Source: Chitinophagales bacterium
GTDB taxonomy: Bacteria; Bacteroidota; Bacteroidia; Chitinophagales; Chitinophagaceae
Reading direction: 5' to 3'
NCBI GenBank assembly: GCA_017303835.1
Contig: JAFLBI010000001.1
Location: forward strand, 992,001-1,056,000
Length of the DNA: 64,000 nucleotides
This document shows, piece after piece, positions 25,459 to 34,148 of this stretch. The notes below the pieces were generated by a model. That model saw nothing but the letters and a program-made list of their open reading frames with translations. It did no database searches and was not told the DNA's origin. Made by a program: the position numbers and the translations under genes. How positions within the stretch are numbered: position 1 is the stretch's first letter; each line of letters opens with the position of its first letter.

Positions 25459-27342
25459 TCAGACATTCACAATCAGAACAGGCACGTTCAGTTCATGTCT
25501 AACTGCTTCAATGGTTTCACCGAAGAGATAGTCCTGAATACCCCTGTGCCTGTGTGCACCCATAATAAGTAGTTCAGCACCTGATTCCTGCACAATGCGA
25601 ACAATTTCCTGCACACGCTGGTGATAGCCTGCAACAGCAGTTACCTGGTAATTCATGGCACGCAATTGTGCAGCATATTCTTCCAGCCGTTGCAAATCTT
25701 TCTGCGTTTCATAATCATCAGAAGCTTCTCTCAGATAACCGGCAGAAACACTTTCCACTACGTGAATCAATGTATAAGCACTTTTAGCACCACCTTGTGC
25801 AAGGGCATGGGCAATCATTTTCTCATCACCTTCTCTAAAATCAAGGGCCACAGCAATGTGGCGATACGCTGGCAGATCCAGATTTTGCAAAGGCGTTGCA
25901 TCCACATGCAAATTCAGCTTGGCTTTTGCTCTTTGCTTGCGTAACAAAGGCAGGAATGTCATGGTGAGAAACAACCAGGCGAAGATTAGCCAAAGTAATA
26001 TGACCAATACTTTTTGCCAAGTCTGACCTGCGGTATCCATCACCTGCATAGACTCCATCCAAACCAACCGTACATTCAGGAAAACAAGAATCAACGCCAC
26101 CAACCAGGCGGCAATCTTGGTCTTTAAGCCAATGACGAATTGCCCCATCGTTTGTTTATCGCTCACAAAATGTATCAATGGTATCACAGCAAAGCCCAGC
26201 TGCAGACTTAGAATTACCTGACTAAACACCAACAAATTATCCAGCTCACTATCACCAAATACATAAATGACTATTACAGCAGGTACAATCGCGATCAATC
26301 GCGTAAGCAATCGTCTTAACCACGGATTGATGCGCAAACGCAGATAACCCTCCATCACGATTTGTCCGGCCAATGTACCTGTTACAGTAGAGCTTTGTCC
26401 CGCAGCGATCAGCGCCACAGCAAATAGTATTGGTGCAAGCGAAGAACCGAGTAAGGGTTGCAACAAACGGTGTGCATCTTCAATACGGGCAACTTCTGTA
26501 TTACCTGTAGCGTAAAAAGCTGTAGCGGCTAAGACAAGAATAGCAGCGTTCACAAAAAATGCTGCATTTAATGCCACAGCACTATCAATAAAATTAAAAC
26601 GCAATGCTCTTTTGATACTAGCTGTATCGGTACCAATTTTACGTGTTTGTACCAAGGCTGAATGCAGGTAAAGATTATGCGGCATCACAGTTGCACCAAT
26701 AATACCTACAGCGATATACAATGCTTCTTCAGATAAAGCAGTGGGCACAAAACCCTTCACCACTTCACCCATATCGGGCTTGGCCAGTAATATCTCAGCA
26801 AGAAAAGAGCATCCAATAATTGCTACCAGCGAAATAATAAAGGCTTCCATTTTGCGGATGCCGTAACGCTGCAATACCAACAATAAAAATGTATCAAGTA
26901 CGGTAATCACCACGCCCCATAAAATGGGCATGCCTGTAAGCAAATGAATCCCGATGGCCATACCCAGTACTTCGGCCAAATCTGTTGCAGCAATGGCTAA
27001 TTCAGCCAATACGTATAAACAGAAATTCACCACTGGCGGATAGAGTTCTCGATTGGCCTGGGCCAAATCGCGCCTGCGCACAATACCCAATCTGGCACTC
27101 AAACTTTGTAACAACAAAGCCATGAGGTTACTCATTAATAAAACCCAAATGAGCTGATAGCCAAATTTGGCACCACCCTGTAAATCTGTGGCCCAGTTAC
27201 CCGGATCCATATAACCAACGCTTACTAAGTAAGCAGGACCGATATAAGCCAGGAATCGCTTCCACCCACGCGGATGCTTGGCCGTATCTACCGTACCGTG
27301 AACTTCGCTTAAAGATTTCTCTGTGTGATGCACTCTTTCCAT
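25459..27342 (-). CDS. mntH: NRAMP-family manganese/iron transporter fused to a universal stress domain
   Basis: 627 residues. Residues 1-460 form an 11-12 helix NRAMP carrier: GYMDPGNWATD in helix 1 and GATVMPHNLYLHSAL in helix 6 are the metal-binding DPGN and MPH motifs. Residues about 490-627 form a UspA domain (HIAVALDFREGDEKMIAHAL, then ELLIMGAHRHRG-x8-ETIEAVRHELNVPVLIV), an ATP-binding stress fold. Proton-coupled Mn2+/Fe2+ uptake across the inner membrane; the stress domain on the cytosolic side may regulate transport. It begins one base after the stop of the DtxR-type regulator gene, so the two form an operon. Confidence 0.93.
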   Translation of the reverse strand: MERVHHTEKSLSEVHGTVDTAKHPRGWKRFLAYIGPAYLVSVGYMDPGNWATDLQGGAKFGYQLIWVLLMSNLMALLLQSLSARLGIVRRRDLAQANRELYPPVVNFCLYVLAELAIAATDLAEVLGMAIGIHLLTGMPILWGVVITVLDTFLLLVLQRYGIRKMEAFIISLVAIIGCSFLAEILLAKPDMGEVVKGFVPTALSEEALYIAVGIIGATVMPHNLYLHSALVQTRKIGTDTASIKRALRFNFIDSAVALNAAFFVNAAILVLAATAFYATGNTEVARIEDAHRLLQPLLGSSLAPILFAVALIAAGQSSTVTGTLAGQIVMEGYLRLRINPWLRRLLTRLIAIVPAVIVIYVFGDSELDNLLVFSQVILSLQLGFAVIPLIHFVSDKQTMGQFVIGLKTKIAAWLVALILVFLNVRLVWMESMQVMDTAGQTWQKVLVILLWLIFAWLFLTMTFLPLLRKQRAKAKLNLHVDATPLQNLDLPAYRHIAVALDFREGDEKMIAHALAQGGAKSAYTLIHVVESVSAGYLREASDDYETQKDLQRLEEYAAQLRAMNYQVTAVAGYHQRVQEIVRIVQESGAELLIMGAHRHRGIQDYLFGETIEAVRHELNVPVLIVNV

Positions 27343-27343
27343 A

Positions 27344-28009
27344 CTACACTTTCTTTACGAACAATACCTGCGCTAATTGCTGACTAATGGTAAAAGCCGG
27401 TTGATTCTTGAGTTTGATTTCGATGGAATGGTCAAAACCAAACTGCTTTTTTACTTCTAATCGGGTACCTATGGTGATCTGCTTATGCGTTAACAGTTCC
27501 AGCAATTCTGCCGACTGACTTCCCACAGAACAAACTTCTGCAGCTGTATGCAATGGCAGATCAATCAGGTTGATTTGTGGCTGCGCTGCCATTCGGCCTG
27601 CACTGTCTGGTATAGGATCACCATGCGGATCAAATCGTGGAAATTCCAGATAAGCGTCCAGTTTATCGATTAGCTTTTTAGAACGGATATGTTCCAATTC
27701 TTCGGCCACATCATGCACTTCATCCCAACCAAACTGCAGTTTCTCCACCAAAAAATACTCCCACAAGCGATGCTTACGAACAATACCCAGCGCCAGCTTT
27801 TTCCCTTCTGTAGTAAGGCGCACACCCTGATAAGGCTCATAATGCAGCAATTTCTTTGTCTTCAGCTTTTTCAGCATATCTGTTACAGACGCGGGTTTGG
27901 TCTTAAGCTGATCTGCCAATGCATTGGTACTGACCGTGTCTGCATCCTGCTGCAGGTGGTAAATGGCTTTGATATAATTCTCTTCAGAGACAGAAAAATT
28001 TGCTGCCAC
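27344..28009 (-). CDS. mntR: DtxR/MntR-family metal-dependent repressor
   Basis: 221 residues from a GTG start. N-terminal winged helix (YIKAIYHLQQ, TNALADQLKTKPASVTDMLKKL), dimerisation/metal part (RKHRLWEYFLVEKL, DEVHDVAEELEHI, with the usual Glu/His ligands; FPRFDPHGDPIP), and a C-terminal FeoA/SH3-like domain from about 150. It controls metal uptake by binding DNA when Mn2+ or Fe2+ is loaded. It is followed at once by mntH, and a palindrome typical for the family lies 11 bases upstream, so autoregulation of the operon is likely. Confidence 0.93.
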   Translation of the reverse strand: MAANFSVSEENYIKAIYHLQQDADTVSTNALADQLKTKPASVTDMLKKLKTKKLLHYEPYQGVRLTTEGKKLALGIVRKHRLWEYFLVEKLQFGWDEVHDVAEELEHIRSKKLIDKLDAYLEFPRFDPHGDPIPDSAGRMAAQPQINLIDLPLHTAAEVCSVGSQSAELLELLTHKQITIGTRLEVKKQFGFDHSIEIKLKNQPAFTISQQLAQVLFVKKV

Positions 28010-28019
28010 AAAAAATAAT

Positions 28020-28035
28020 TTTAGGCAAATCTAAA
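28020..28035 (-). promoter_or_regulatory. Candidate MntR operator
   Basis: TTTAG-GCAAAT-CTAAA, a 5-bp-arm palindrome in A/T-rich flanks, 11-26 bases upstream of the mntR start codon. Form and place fit DtxR/MntR-family operators. Confidence 0.5.
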
Positions 28036-28047
28036 TTTTATTTCCGT

Positions 28048-28080
28048 TAAAAAAACAGCCGTCCATCTTTGGATGGCTGA
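28048..28080 (-). terminator. Hairpin with T tract on the minus strand upstream of mntR
   Basis: CAGCCGTCCAT/ATGGCTG-type stem (28056-28079), with an A run at 28048-28055 that reads as a T tract on the minus strand. It would stop minus-strand transcripts arriving from the downstream lipoprotein region, or act as an attenuator before mntR. Confidence 0.4.
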
Positions 28081-28110
28081 AAACTGTATTTTTAACGCCC
28101 AAGGTGCTGT

Positions 28111-29067
28111 ATGAAACAATTTCTCTTCAGTTGTTTATTGTTAAGCCTGCTTGCCTGTAAAGACAAGCCGATTGATCTTTCCGGCGACAGCCCGGTAAAA
28201 TCAGAAGATTTTTTCAAAGCCATTCGTACGCTTACCCTGCCCTTTGGTGTTGCCGATACCAATTTGCATAAAGCAGCAGATACTTTACGTATTGGCACCA
28301 AGGTGCTGGCCCAGTTTATTCCCGATAGTGTGCTCAAGCCTTTAAAATTGGCGGATAAGAAAACAGTGATCAGACCAGTTGGTAAGATTGTGAAGGAAAA
28401 AAATAAGGAGCAGGAAATTTATGTACTGTTGGACTTGATCAAAAACAAGACACACCAACTTTATGTATTTGTTTTCAATACCCAGCTGCAATATGTGACT
28501 TCCAAAATCTTGCTGGATAATACTGCGCGCGATGGTTATGTGCATTCCGTATCCATCAACAGGGAACCTACCTTTTTAATTGGCCGCGAGAAAATCACTT
28601 CAGATAATCAGTTGCAGTATACGCGCAATGGCTGGGCGTACAATGATGCAGGCATATTCATGGTGGTGATCAATGATTCTAACGAGGACCTAAAAAAACG
28701 CAATGAGATCATCAACCCTATTGATACACTACCGGCCAAGAATAAATTGAGTGGCGATTATATTCGTGATAAAAAGAATTTCATCTCTATACGTGATGGA
28801 AAAAATGCAGACAATTATTTGTTCTTTATTTATTTCGAGAAGAACGGAGGCAATTGCATCGGCGAGCTGAAAGGCGATCTGCAACTGCGCGATAAAACCA
28901 ATGCACAATACAAGGAAAGCGGAGACCCCTGCGTGATTGATTTTCGCTTTGAAGGCAACCGACTCGTAGTAAAAGAACAAGGCAGTTGCGGCAACCACAG
29001 AGGTATCAAATGCTTTTTTGATGACAGCTATACCCGGAAGAACCCACCGAAAAAGCGGAGACGCTAA
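28111..29067 (+). CDS. Hypothetical lipoprotein
   Basis: 318 residues with a lipoprotein signal: MKQFLFSCLLLSLLAC, acylated Cys at 16. The mature part is a beta-rich, charged soluble domain with several cysteines near the end (GNCIG, DPCVIDF, GSCGNHRGIKCFFDD) that could form disulfides, and a basic tail KNPPKKRRR. No family recognised. Stands alone, divergent from mntR-mntH. Confidence 0.7.
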   Translation: MKQFLFSCLLLSLLACKDKPIDLSGDSPVKSEDFFKAIRTLTLPFGVADTNLHKAADTLRIGTKVLAQFIPDSVLKPLKLADKKTVIRPVGKIVKEKNKEQEIYVLLDLIKNKTHQLYVFVFNTQLQYVTSKILLDNTARDGYVHSVSINREPTFLIGREKITSDNQLQYTRNGWAYNDAGIFMVVINDSNEDLKKRNEIINPIDTLPAKNKLSGDYIRDKKNFISIRDGKNADNYLFFIYFEKNGGNCIGELKGDLQLRDKTNAQYKESGDPCVIDFRFEGNRLVVKEQGSCGNHRGIKCFFDDSYTRKNPPKKRRR

Positions 29068-29184
29068 TTATCCACATTTTCAGCGAGCGCAAACCATTGC
29101 ATAAGCCATCTAATGTGTACAAAGTACATTATAAGAAAATAGACCTATCTTGCATCACCTAAACCGATAACCAAAACGGCATTT

Positions 29185-30837
29185 ATGAATTTTAGAAATT
29201 ATCATGTTCCTTATCAGATCAATGAACAATATGCCAAAAAAGCCGTGTACTTCTCCATGGAGTTCGCAATTCACCAGCCATTGAAGATCTATAGTGGCGG
29301 TCTGGGTTTTCTGGCCGGCTCACATTTGCGTAGTGCTTATGAACTGAGACAAAACATGATTGGTATTGGTATTCTTTGGAAATACGGATACTACGACCAA
29401 ACACGTAACCAGGATCAGACTTTACAGCCTGCCTGGATGGAAAAAATTTACTCTTTTCTGGAAGATACTGGCATCAAGTTTCAAATCCTCATCCACGACC
29501 ATCCGGTTTGGGTGAAAGCCTGGTACTTGAATCCGGAAACCTTTAATAGTGCTCCACTATTCCTGTTAAGTACAGACCTGCCTGAGAACGACTATGTATC
29601 TCAGACCATCACGCACCGTTTGTATGATGCCAACGTGGCTACTAAAGTTGCGCAGTTTATCCTGCTGGGCGTTGGTGGTGCAAAGTTGGTAGATGAGCTG
29701 GGCTTTAATCCGGATGTGTATCACCTCAATGAAGCACACGGTATTTCTGCTGCATTCTACTTATTGAATAAGTTCAAGAGTGTAGAAAAACTGAAACAGC
29801 ATCTGGTATTTACCACACATACGCCAGAAGAAGCCGGTAACGAGAAACACGATATCTATCTCTGTCACAAAATGAGTTATTTCTGTGGACTGAGTCTGGA
29901 TGAAGTGCGTAAACTCACCGGTATTGAAGATGATCAGTTCAACCATTCACTGGCTGCATTACGTTTTGCAAGAAAGGCCAACGGTGTTTCTGAACTGCAT
30001 GGTCATGTAAGCCGCGATATGTGGAAGAAGCACGAAGGCATTTGCGAAATCACTTCCATTACCAACGCACAGAACTGGCGTTACTGGGCTGATAAGCAAT
30101 TGTATCGCTATGCAGAAGAAGGCAATGATGCTGCTTTCGACGACAGAAAGAAATACCTGAAAAAGCGTGCATTTGAAATCGTGGCTGATCAAACAGGTAA
30201 AAAGTTTGATCCGGATACATTAACCATTGTTTGGGCAAGACGTTTTGCCGGTTATAAGCGTGCAGATATGCTGACTTATGACATGGAGCGTTTTGAAAAA
30301 TTGATCAACAGCATCGACAGACCTGTACAGGTAATTTGGGCTGGTAAACCCTACCCTGTTGATTACCCGGCAATCACGCAGTTCAACAACCTGGTTCACT
30401 TAAGCAAGAATTATAAGAATGTTGCAGTACTCATTGGTTATGAGCTCGGTTTGAGCAAACGACTAAAGCAAGCTGCTGATATTTGGTTGAACAATCCACG
30501 TGTACCAAGAGAAGCTTCCGGTACCAGTGGTATGACCGCTGCCATGAATGGTGCAGTGAACTTCTCAACTGATGATGGCTGGATTCCTGAATTTGTAAAC
30601 CACGGCAATAATGGCTTTGTGGTACCAAAAGCAGATTATGCCAATATGCATGTGCATGAGCAGGATGAATACGATTTGAATAAATTGTATGAAATTCTGG
30701 AAGAGCAGGTTGTGCCTTTGTATTACGATAATTACGACACCTGGCGTCAGATCATGAAAAACGGCATGCGCGATGTTCGATTCAAATTCGACAGTAACCG
30801 AATGGCAGAAGAATACTACGAAATCATGTACAAATAA
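29185..30837 (+). CDS. glgP: Alpha-glucan phosphorylase homologue lacking the PLP lysine
   Basis: 550 residues, GT35-type family of the short bacterial form. N-terminal VYFSMEFAIHQPLKIYSGGLGFLAGSH (in two parts) and VYHLNEAHGISAAF are conserved phosphorylase elements; WARRFAGYKRADM and RVPREASGTSGM form the catalytic C-terminal part. In glycogen phosphorylases the motif reads EASGTSxMK, with Lys holding pyridoxal phosphate; here codon 451 is ACC (Thr). Phosphorolysis by the standard PLP mechanism is therefore doubtful. It may be a family subgroup with another activity or a regulatory role. A terminator follows. Confidence 0.85.
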   Translation: MNFRNYHVPYQINEQYAKKAVYFSMEFAIHQPLKIYSGGLGFLAGSHLRSAYELRQNMIGIGILWKYGYYDQTRNQDQTLQPAWMEKIYSFLEDTGIKFQILIHDHPVWVKAWYLNPETFNSAPLFLLSTDLPENDYVSQTITHRLYDANVATKVAQFILLGVGGAKLVDELGFNPDVYHLNEAHGISAAFYLLNKFKSVEKLKQHLVFTTHTPEEAGNEKHDIYLCHKMSYFCGLSLDEVRKLTGIEDDQFNHSLAALRFARKANGVSELHGHVSRDMWKKHEGICEITSITNAQNWRYWADKQLYRYAEEGNDAAFDDRKKYLKKRAFEIVADQTGKKFDPDTLTIVWARRFAGYKRADMLTYDMERFEKLINSIDRPVQVIWAGKPYPVDYPAITQFNNLVHLSKNYKNVAVLIGYELGLSKRLKQAADIWLNNPRVPREASGTSGMTAAMNGAVNFSTDDGWIPEFVNHGNNGFVVPKADYANMHVHEQDEYDLNKLYEILEEQVVPLYYDNYDTWRQIMKNGMRDVRFKFDSNRMAEEYYEIMYK

Positions 30838-30841
30838 ATAC

Positions 30842-30871
30842 AACCCCTGCAATAACTGCAGGGGTTTTTCT
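30842..30871 (+). terminator. Terminator of the glucan phosphorylase homologue
   Basis: Stem AACCCCTGCA/TGCAGGGGTT with loop ATAAC, followed by TTTTT, a few bases after the stop. Confidence 0.88.
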
Positions 30872-30913
30872 TTTTGATCAGAACAGAAGCCGTCAGGATT
30901 TGTTAGTATTGCA

Positions 30914-31480
30914 ATGATGACCAAACACAAGATTGTTGTAGCCATTACCGGAGCAAGCGGTTCTATCTATGCCAAACTATTGCTGGATAAGCTGGCTACA
31001 GCTGCAGACCAAGTAGCTGCTGTTGGAATTGTGATGAGCAAGAATGCGGAAACTGTATGGCAAACTGAATTGGGTAATGAATCTTATAAAGACTATTCAT
31101 TCAATTTCTACAGCAAGCATGATTTCAATGCACCCTTTGCCTCCGGATCGGCACAGTTCAATACAATGATTGTGGCACCTTGTAGCATGGGCACCCTCGG
31201 CAGAATTGCCGCAGGTATCAGTGATGATTTAACCACGCGTGCAGCGGATGTGATGCTGAAAGAACGTAGAAAGCTCATACTCATGGTGCGCGAAACACCC
31301 TATAACCTGATCCATATTCGCAATATGGAAACTGTTACACTTGCCGGTGGCATTATTTGCCCGGCCTCCCCTTCTTACTACAGCCAACCAGCAACCATTG
31401 AAGCGGCAGCGGCCACCGTAGTAGACCGTGCATTGGATCTTGCCGGACTTCAGTTAAATGCGTATCGCTGGGGACAATAA
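30914..31480 (+). CDS. ubiX: Flavin prenyltransferase UbiX
   Basis: 188 residues. The Rossmann-like flavoprotein begins KIVVAITGASGSIYAKLLLD; VAPCSMGTLGRIAAGISDDLTTRAADVMLKE (in parts) and REtPYNLIHIRNMETVTLAG-type segments are the UbiX/Pad1 core. It attaches a dimethylallyl group to FMN, making the cofactor of UbiD-type decarboxylases in quinone synthesis; no ubiD lies in the window. ATG at 30914 and at 30917 are both possible. Confidence 0.93.
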   Translation: MMTKHKIVVAITGASGSIYAKLLLDKLATAADQVAAVGIVMSKNAETVWQTELGNESYKDYSFNFYSKHDFNAPFASGSAQFNTMIVAPCSMGTLGRIAAGISDDLTTRAADVMLKERRKLILMVRETPYNLIHIRNMETVTLAGGIICPASPSYYSQPATIEAAAATVVDRALDLAGLQLNAYRWGQ

Positions 31481-31482
31481 AA

Positions 31483-31507
31483 AAGCCCCCGCCAAAAGGC
31501 AAGGGGC
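31483..31507 (-). terminator. Terminator of the YceI-like gene
   Basis: Stem GCCCCCGCC/GGC-AA-GGGGC with loop AAAA (31485-31507); the A run before it reads as a T tract on the minus strand. Confidence 0.65.
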
Positions 31508-31533
31508 CATCTATCGGGGGATTGAGTCTCCAA

Positions 31534-32094
31534 TTATCCTTTCGCTGCGAACAGGTAAACTGTCAGCTGCACATCATTAGCAGGGCCTTTGTAATTAATG
31601 CCCAGTAAAGTGCGGTCGATAGAGAAGAATGCCTGACCAAAGAAACCCTTGTCATCTGCTGAACGAACCACAGCTGGGAATTTCAAAGGCACATTCAAAC
31701 CTTTGATGCTCAGGTTACCACTGATTTCTACGTTTGTAGCATTTGTGTAGTTAACACCAGAAATCGTGAAAACTGCTTCAGTGTTTTTTGCTACATCAAA
31801 GAAATCTGGGCTTTTCAGGTGACCAGCCAGACGATCTCCACCACCAGCGTCAGTTACTTTAATGCTAGTAAGATCAATCACAAAGCTGCCGCCAGTGATT
31901 TTACCACCATCAGTTGTAATGCTACCGCTTTTCAGGTTGAAAGTACCAGTATGGTAGTCCTTGGCTTTAGCACCAATCCACTCTACACGGCTTCTTTCAG
32001 TGTTTACAGTGTAGTTGTCTGCAGGCTTTACAGTAAACGCAGAAACACCAGCCATCAGGGCCAATGCTGCAACTGCTGAGAAGATTTTTTTCAT
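31534..32094 (-). CDS. YceI family periplasmic protein
   Basis: 186 residues: signal peptide MKKIFSAVAALALMAGVSAF, then a YceI lipocalin-like barrel (YTVNTERSRVEWIGAKAKDYHTGTF in two parts, GGSFVIDLTSIKVTD, LAGHLKSPDFFDVAKNTEAVF in parts, GNLSIKGLNVPLKFP, FFSIDRTLLGINY). YceI proteins bind long isoprenoid or polyketide-like lipids in the periplasm. A TATTTTCG box lies upstream on the minus strand. Single-gene unit. Confidence 0.92.
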   Translation of the reverse strand: MKKIFSAVAALALMAGVSAFTVKPADNYTVNTERSRVEWIGAKAKDYHTGTFNLKSGSITTDGGKITGGSFVIDLTSIKVTDAGGGDRLAGHLKSPDFFDVAKNTEAVFTISGVNYTNATNVEISGNLSIKGLNVPLKFPAVVRSADDKGFFGQAFFSIDRTLLGINYKGPANDVQLTVYLFAAKG

Positions 32095-32204
32095 GCTTGT
32101 CTATTTGTTTTGAGTGTCGAAAATAGGGAAATTTTACTAATTACATGTACATACATCAATTTGTTGCAAAAAAACCAAAACTTTAACATTCACAGGGGTT
32201 GAAA

Positions 32205-32220
32205 ATGGGCAGATGCCCAT
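32205..32220 (+). promoter_or_regulatory. Hairpin upstream of sucC
   Basis: Perfect 6-bp stem ATGGGC/GCCCAT with loop AGAT, 41 bases before the sucC start; a TATCTTCG box (32234-32241) follows. Role unclear. Confidence 0.25.
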
Positions 32221-32260
32221 ACCTGAATTCACCTATCTTCGCGAAAATTTTTGACTACCT

Positions 32261-33472
32261 ATGAACCTGCACGAATACCAGGCTAAAGAGCTCCTGAAGA
32301 AATTCAATGTTCCAGTACAGGAAGGCATTGCTGTAGATACAGTAATGGCTGCGGAAGAAGCTTACAGACAAATCAAGACCCAGACCAATAACAATTTTGC
32401 GGTAGTGAAAGCACAGATTCATGCCGGTGGTCGGGGTAAAGGCAAGATTGCCGGTACAGAGCAACGTGGTGTGGCTGTTGCCAAAAGCCTGGAAGATGTG
32501 AGCACGATTGCCAAGAATATCCTTGGTGGTACCCTGGTAACCATTCAGACTGGTGCTGCTGGTAAAAAAGTGAATAAGGTTTTAGTGGCACAGGATGTAT
32601 ATTATCCAGGCCCCAACCCTGTTAAAGAATTTTATCTCTCCATCCTGCTGGATCGTTCAAAAGGTCAGAACGTGATCATGTACAGCACAGAAGGTGGTAT
32701 GGATATTGAAGAAGTTGCACACAACACACCTGAAAAAATCTTCAAGGAGTGGGTACATCCCGGCGGTAAGTTGCAGGGCTTCCAGGCAAGAAAAATCGCT
32801 TTCAACCTGGGCCTGAGCGGTGAAGCTTTCAAGAACTGTGTGAAGTTTGTAACCAATTTATACAATGCTTACGTGACTTTGGATTGCGGTATGTTGGAGA
32901 TTAACCCGCTGTTCAAAACCAGTGATGAGAAAATCATTGCGGTTGACTGTAAGATGAATATTGATGATAACGCTTTGATGCGTCATGCTGAAACAGCTGC
33001 GCTGCGTGATATCACAGAAGAAGATCCAACAGAAGTAGAAGCTGGCCAGTACAACCTGAACTTTGTAAAGCTGGATGGTAACGTAGGCTGTATGGTAAAC
33101 GGTGCAGGTTTGGCAATGGCTACCATGGATATGATTAAACTGAGCGGTGGCGAGCCTGCTAACTTCCTAGATGTAGGTGGTACAGCGAATGCACAAACTG
33201 TAGAAGCTGGTTTCCGCATCATAATGAAGGATCCAAACGTGAAAGCCATCCTGATCAATATCTTCGGTGGTATTGTTCGTTGCGATCGTGTTGCTGCCGG
33301 TGTTATCGAAGCCTACAATAAGCTGGGTAATATCAATATCCCCATCATTGTTCGTTTGCAGGGCACCAATGCAGAAGAAGCAAAGAAACTGATTGATGAA
33401 AGTGGCTTGAAAGTACAATCAGCTATCCTGCTCAGCGAAGCAGCCGATCTGGTGAAGAAAGCAGTAGCTTAA
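32261..33472 (+). CDS. sucC: Succinyl-CoA ligase, beta subunit
   Basis: 403 residues, full length. N-terminal MNLHEYQAKELLKKFNVPVQ; ATP-grasp domain with VKAQIHAGGRGKGKI; CKMNIDDNALMRH; C-terminal GNVGCMVNGAGLAMATMD and GGTANAQTVEAGF; NIFGGIVRCDRVAAG is the phosphohistidine-contact loop. Together with SucD (not in the window) it makes ATP or GTP from succinyl-CoA in the TCA cycle. Single gene ending in a strong terminator. Confidence 0.97.
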   Translation: MNLHEYQAKELLKKFNVPVQEGIAVDTVMAAEEAYRQIKTQTNNNFAVVKAQIHAGGRGKGKIAGTEQRGVAVAKSLEDVSTIAKNILGGTLVTIQTGAAGKKVNKVLVAQDVYYPGPNPVKEFYLSILLDRSKGQNVIMYSTEGGMDIEEVAHNTPEKIFKEWVHPGGKLQGFQARKIAFNLGLSGEAFKNCVKFVTNLYNAYVTLDCGMLEINPLFKTSDEKIIAVDCKMNIDDNALMRHAETAALRDITEEDPTEVEAGQYNLNFVKLDGNVGCMVNGAGLAMATMDMIKLSGGEPANFLDVGGTANAQTVEAGFRIIMKDPNVKAILINIFGGIVRCDRVAAGVIEAYNKLGNINIPIIVRLQGTNAEEAKKLIDESGLKVQSAILLSEAADLVKKAVA

Positions 33473-33491
33473 ATCATTCTACCTATTATTC

Positions 33492-33521
33492 AAAACCCCG
33501 AGCATGTCTCGGGGTTTTTTA
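33492..33521. terminator. Bidirectional terminator between sucC and the SprT-like gene
   Basis: Perfect stem AAAACCCCGAG/CTCGGGGTTTT with loop CATGT and T/A runs at both ends, between convergent genes. Confidence 0.88.
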
Positions 33522-34148
33522 TTGTGCTTGAATGGGCTTTACTTCTGTAATGGGGCTGAAAGAATAATGCAGTCCTGTACGCAGTTCCACACATTCAATT
33601 CTTGTCCTGCGTTTATGCAATTTCCTGAATTGCTTCCCCTTCTCAGTTTCAAACAAAGCTCCATCGGGTAATTCTTCAATCATTATACCGTTGCGCTGTT
33701 GTACAGGATTGTATCGACGCAATACTTTCAGCAATTCCATCTCTCCATTGGCCGTTGCTGCCGGGTTCATCACAGATTTGCGCAAAGCTTTTACAATATC
33801 CTCGGGAAAGAACTGGCGGCCAATAAAATCTTGTAACAAACCGGAGTAAGTTCGCTTCCACTCGATCCCATGAGGTTCTACCCTTCTCCCAAATTGTTCA
33901 AACGTGAGCAAATGGGCCAGCTCATGCAATAAGGTAATCAGGAATTCATACTGGTTAAGATCACCATTAACAGTAATTCGGTGATTGGCTCCATGGTGTG
34001 CGTGGCGATAATCGCCCAGCACTGATTTTCTTTTCTTCGTAACAGTTAAATGCACCTGATAGCGATGCAAGTAATCTACGACTGGATCGAAACTACCCGG
34101 AGGTAGAAATCCGGCCAGTGCCTGCATGGGATGTTCAGAGATCGGCAT
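33519..34148 (-). CDS. SprT-like zinc metalloprotein
   Basis: About 209 residues from ATG at 34148 (ATG at 34163 also possible); both starts overlap the upstream gene. HELAHL in LLHELAHLLTFEQFG is the HExxH zinc site of SprT/Spartan-type peptidases; a third ligand His (VEPHGIEWKRTY) follows, as in the family. Function in bacteria is mostly unknown; eukaryotic relatives cut DNA-protein crosslinks. It ends the minus-strand operon with the AtpZ-like genes. Confidence 0.85.
   Translation of the reverse strand: MPISEHPMQALAGFLPPGSFDPVVDYLHRYQVHLTVTKKRKSVLGDYRHAHHGANHRITVNGDLNQYEFLITLLHELAHLLTFEQFGRRVEPHGIEWKRTYSGLLQDFIGRQFFPEDIVKALRKSVMNPAATANGEMELLKVLRRYNPVQQRNGIMIEELPDGALFETEKGKQFRKLHKRRTRIECVELRTGLHYSFSPITEVKPIQAQ

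Noticed and set aside
29185..30837. Sequence error or frameshift explaining the missing PLP lysine
   Set aside because: The frame is intact on both sides and the flanking motif is perfect, so a single error changing AAA/AAG to ACC would need two base changes.
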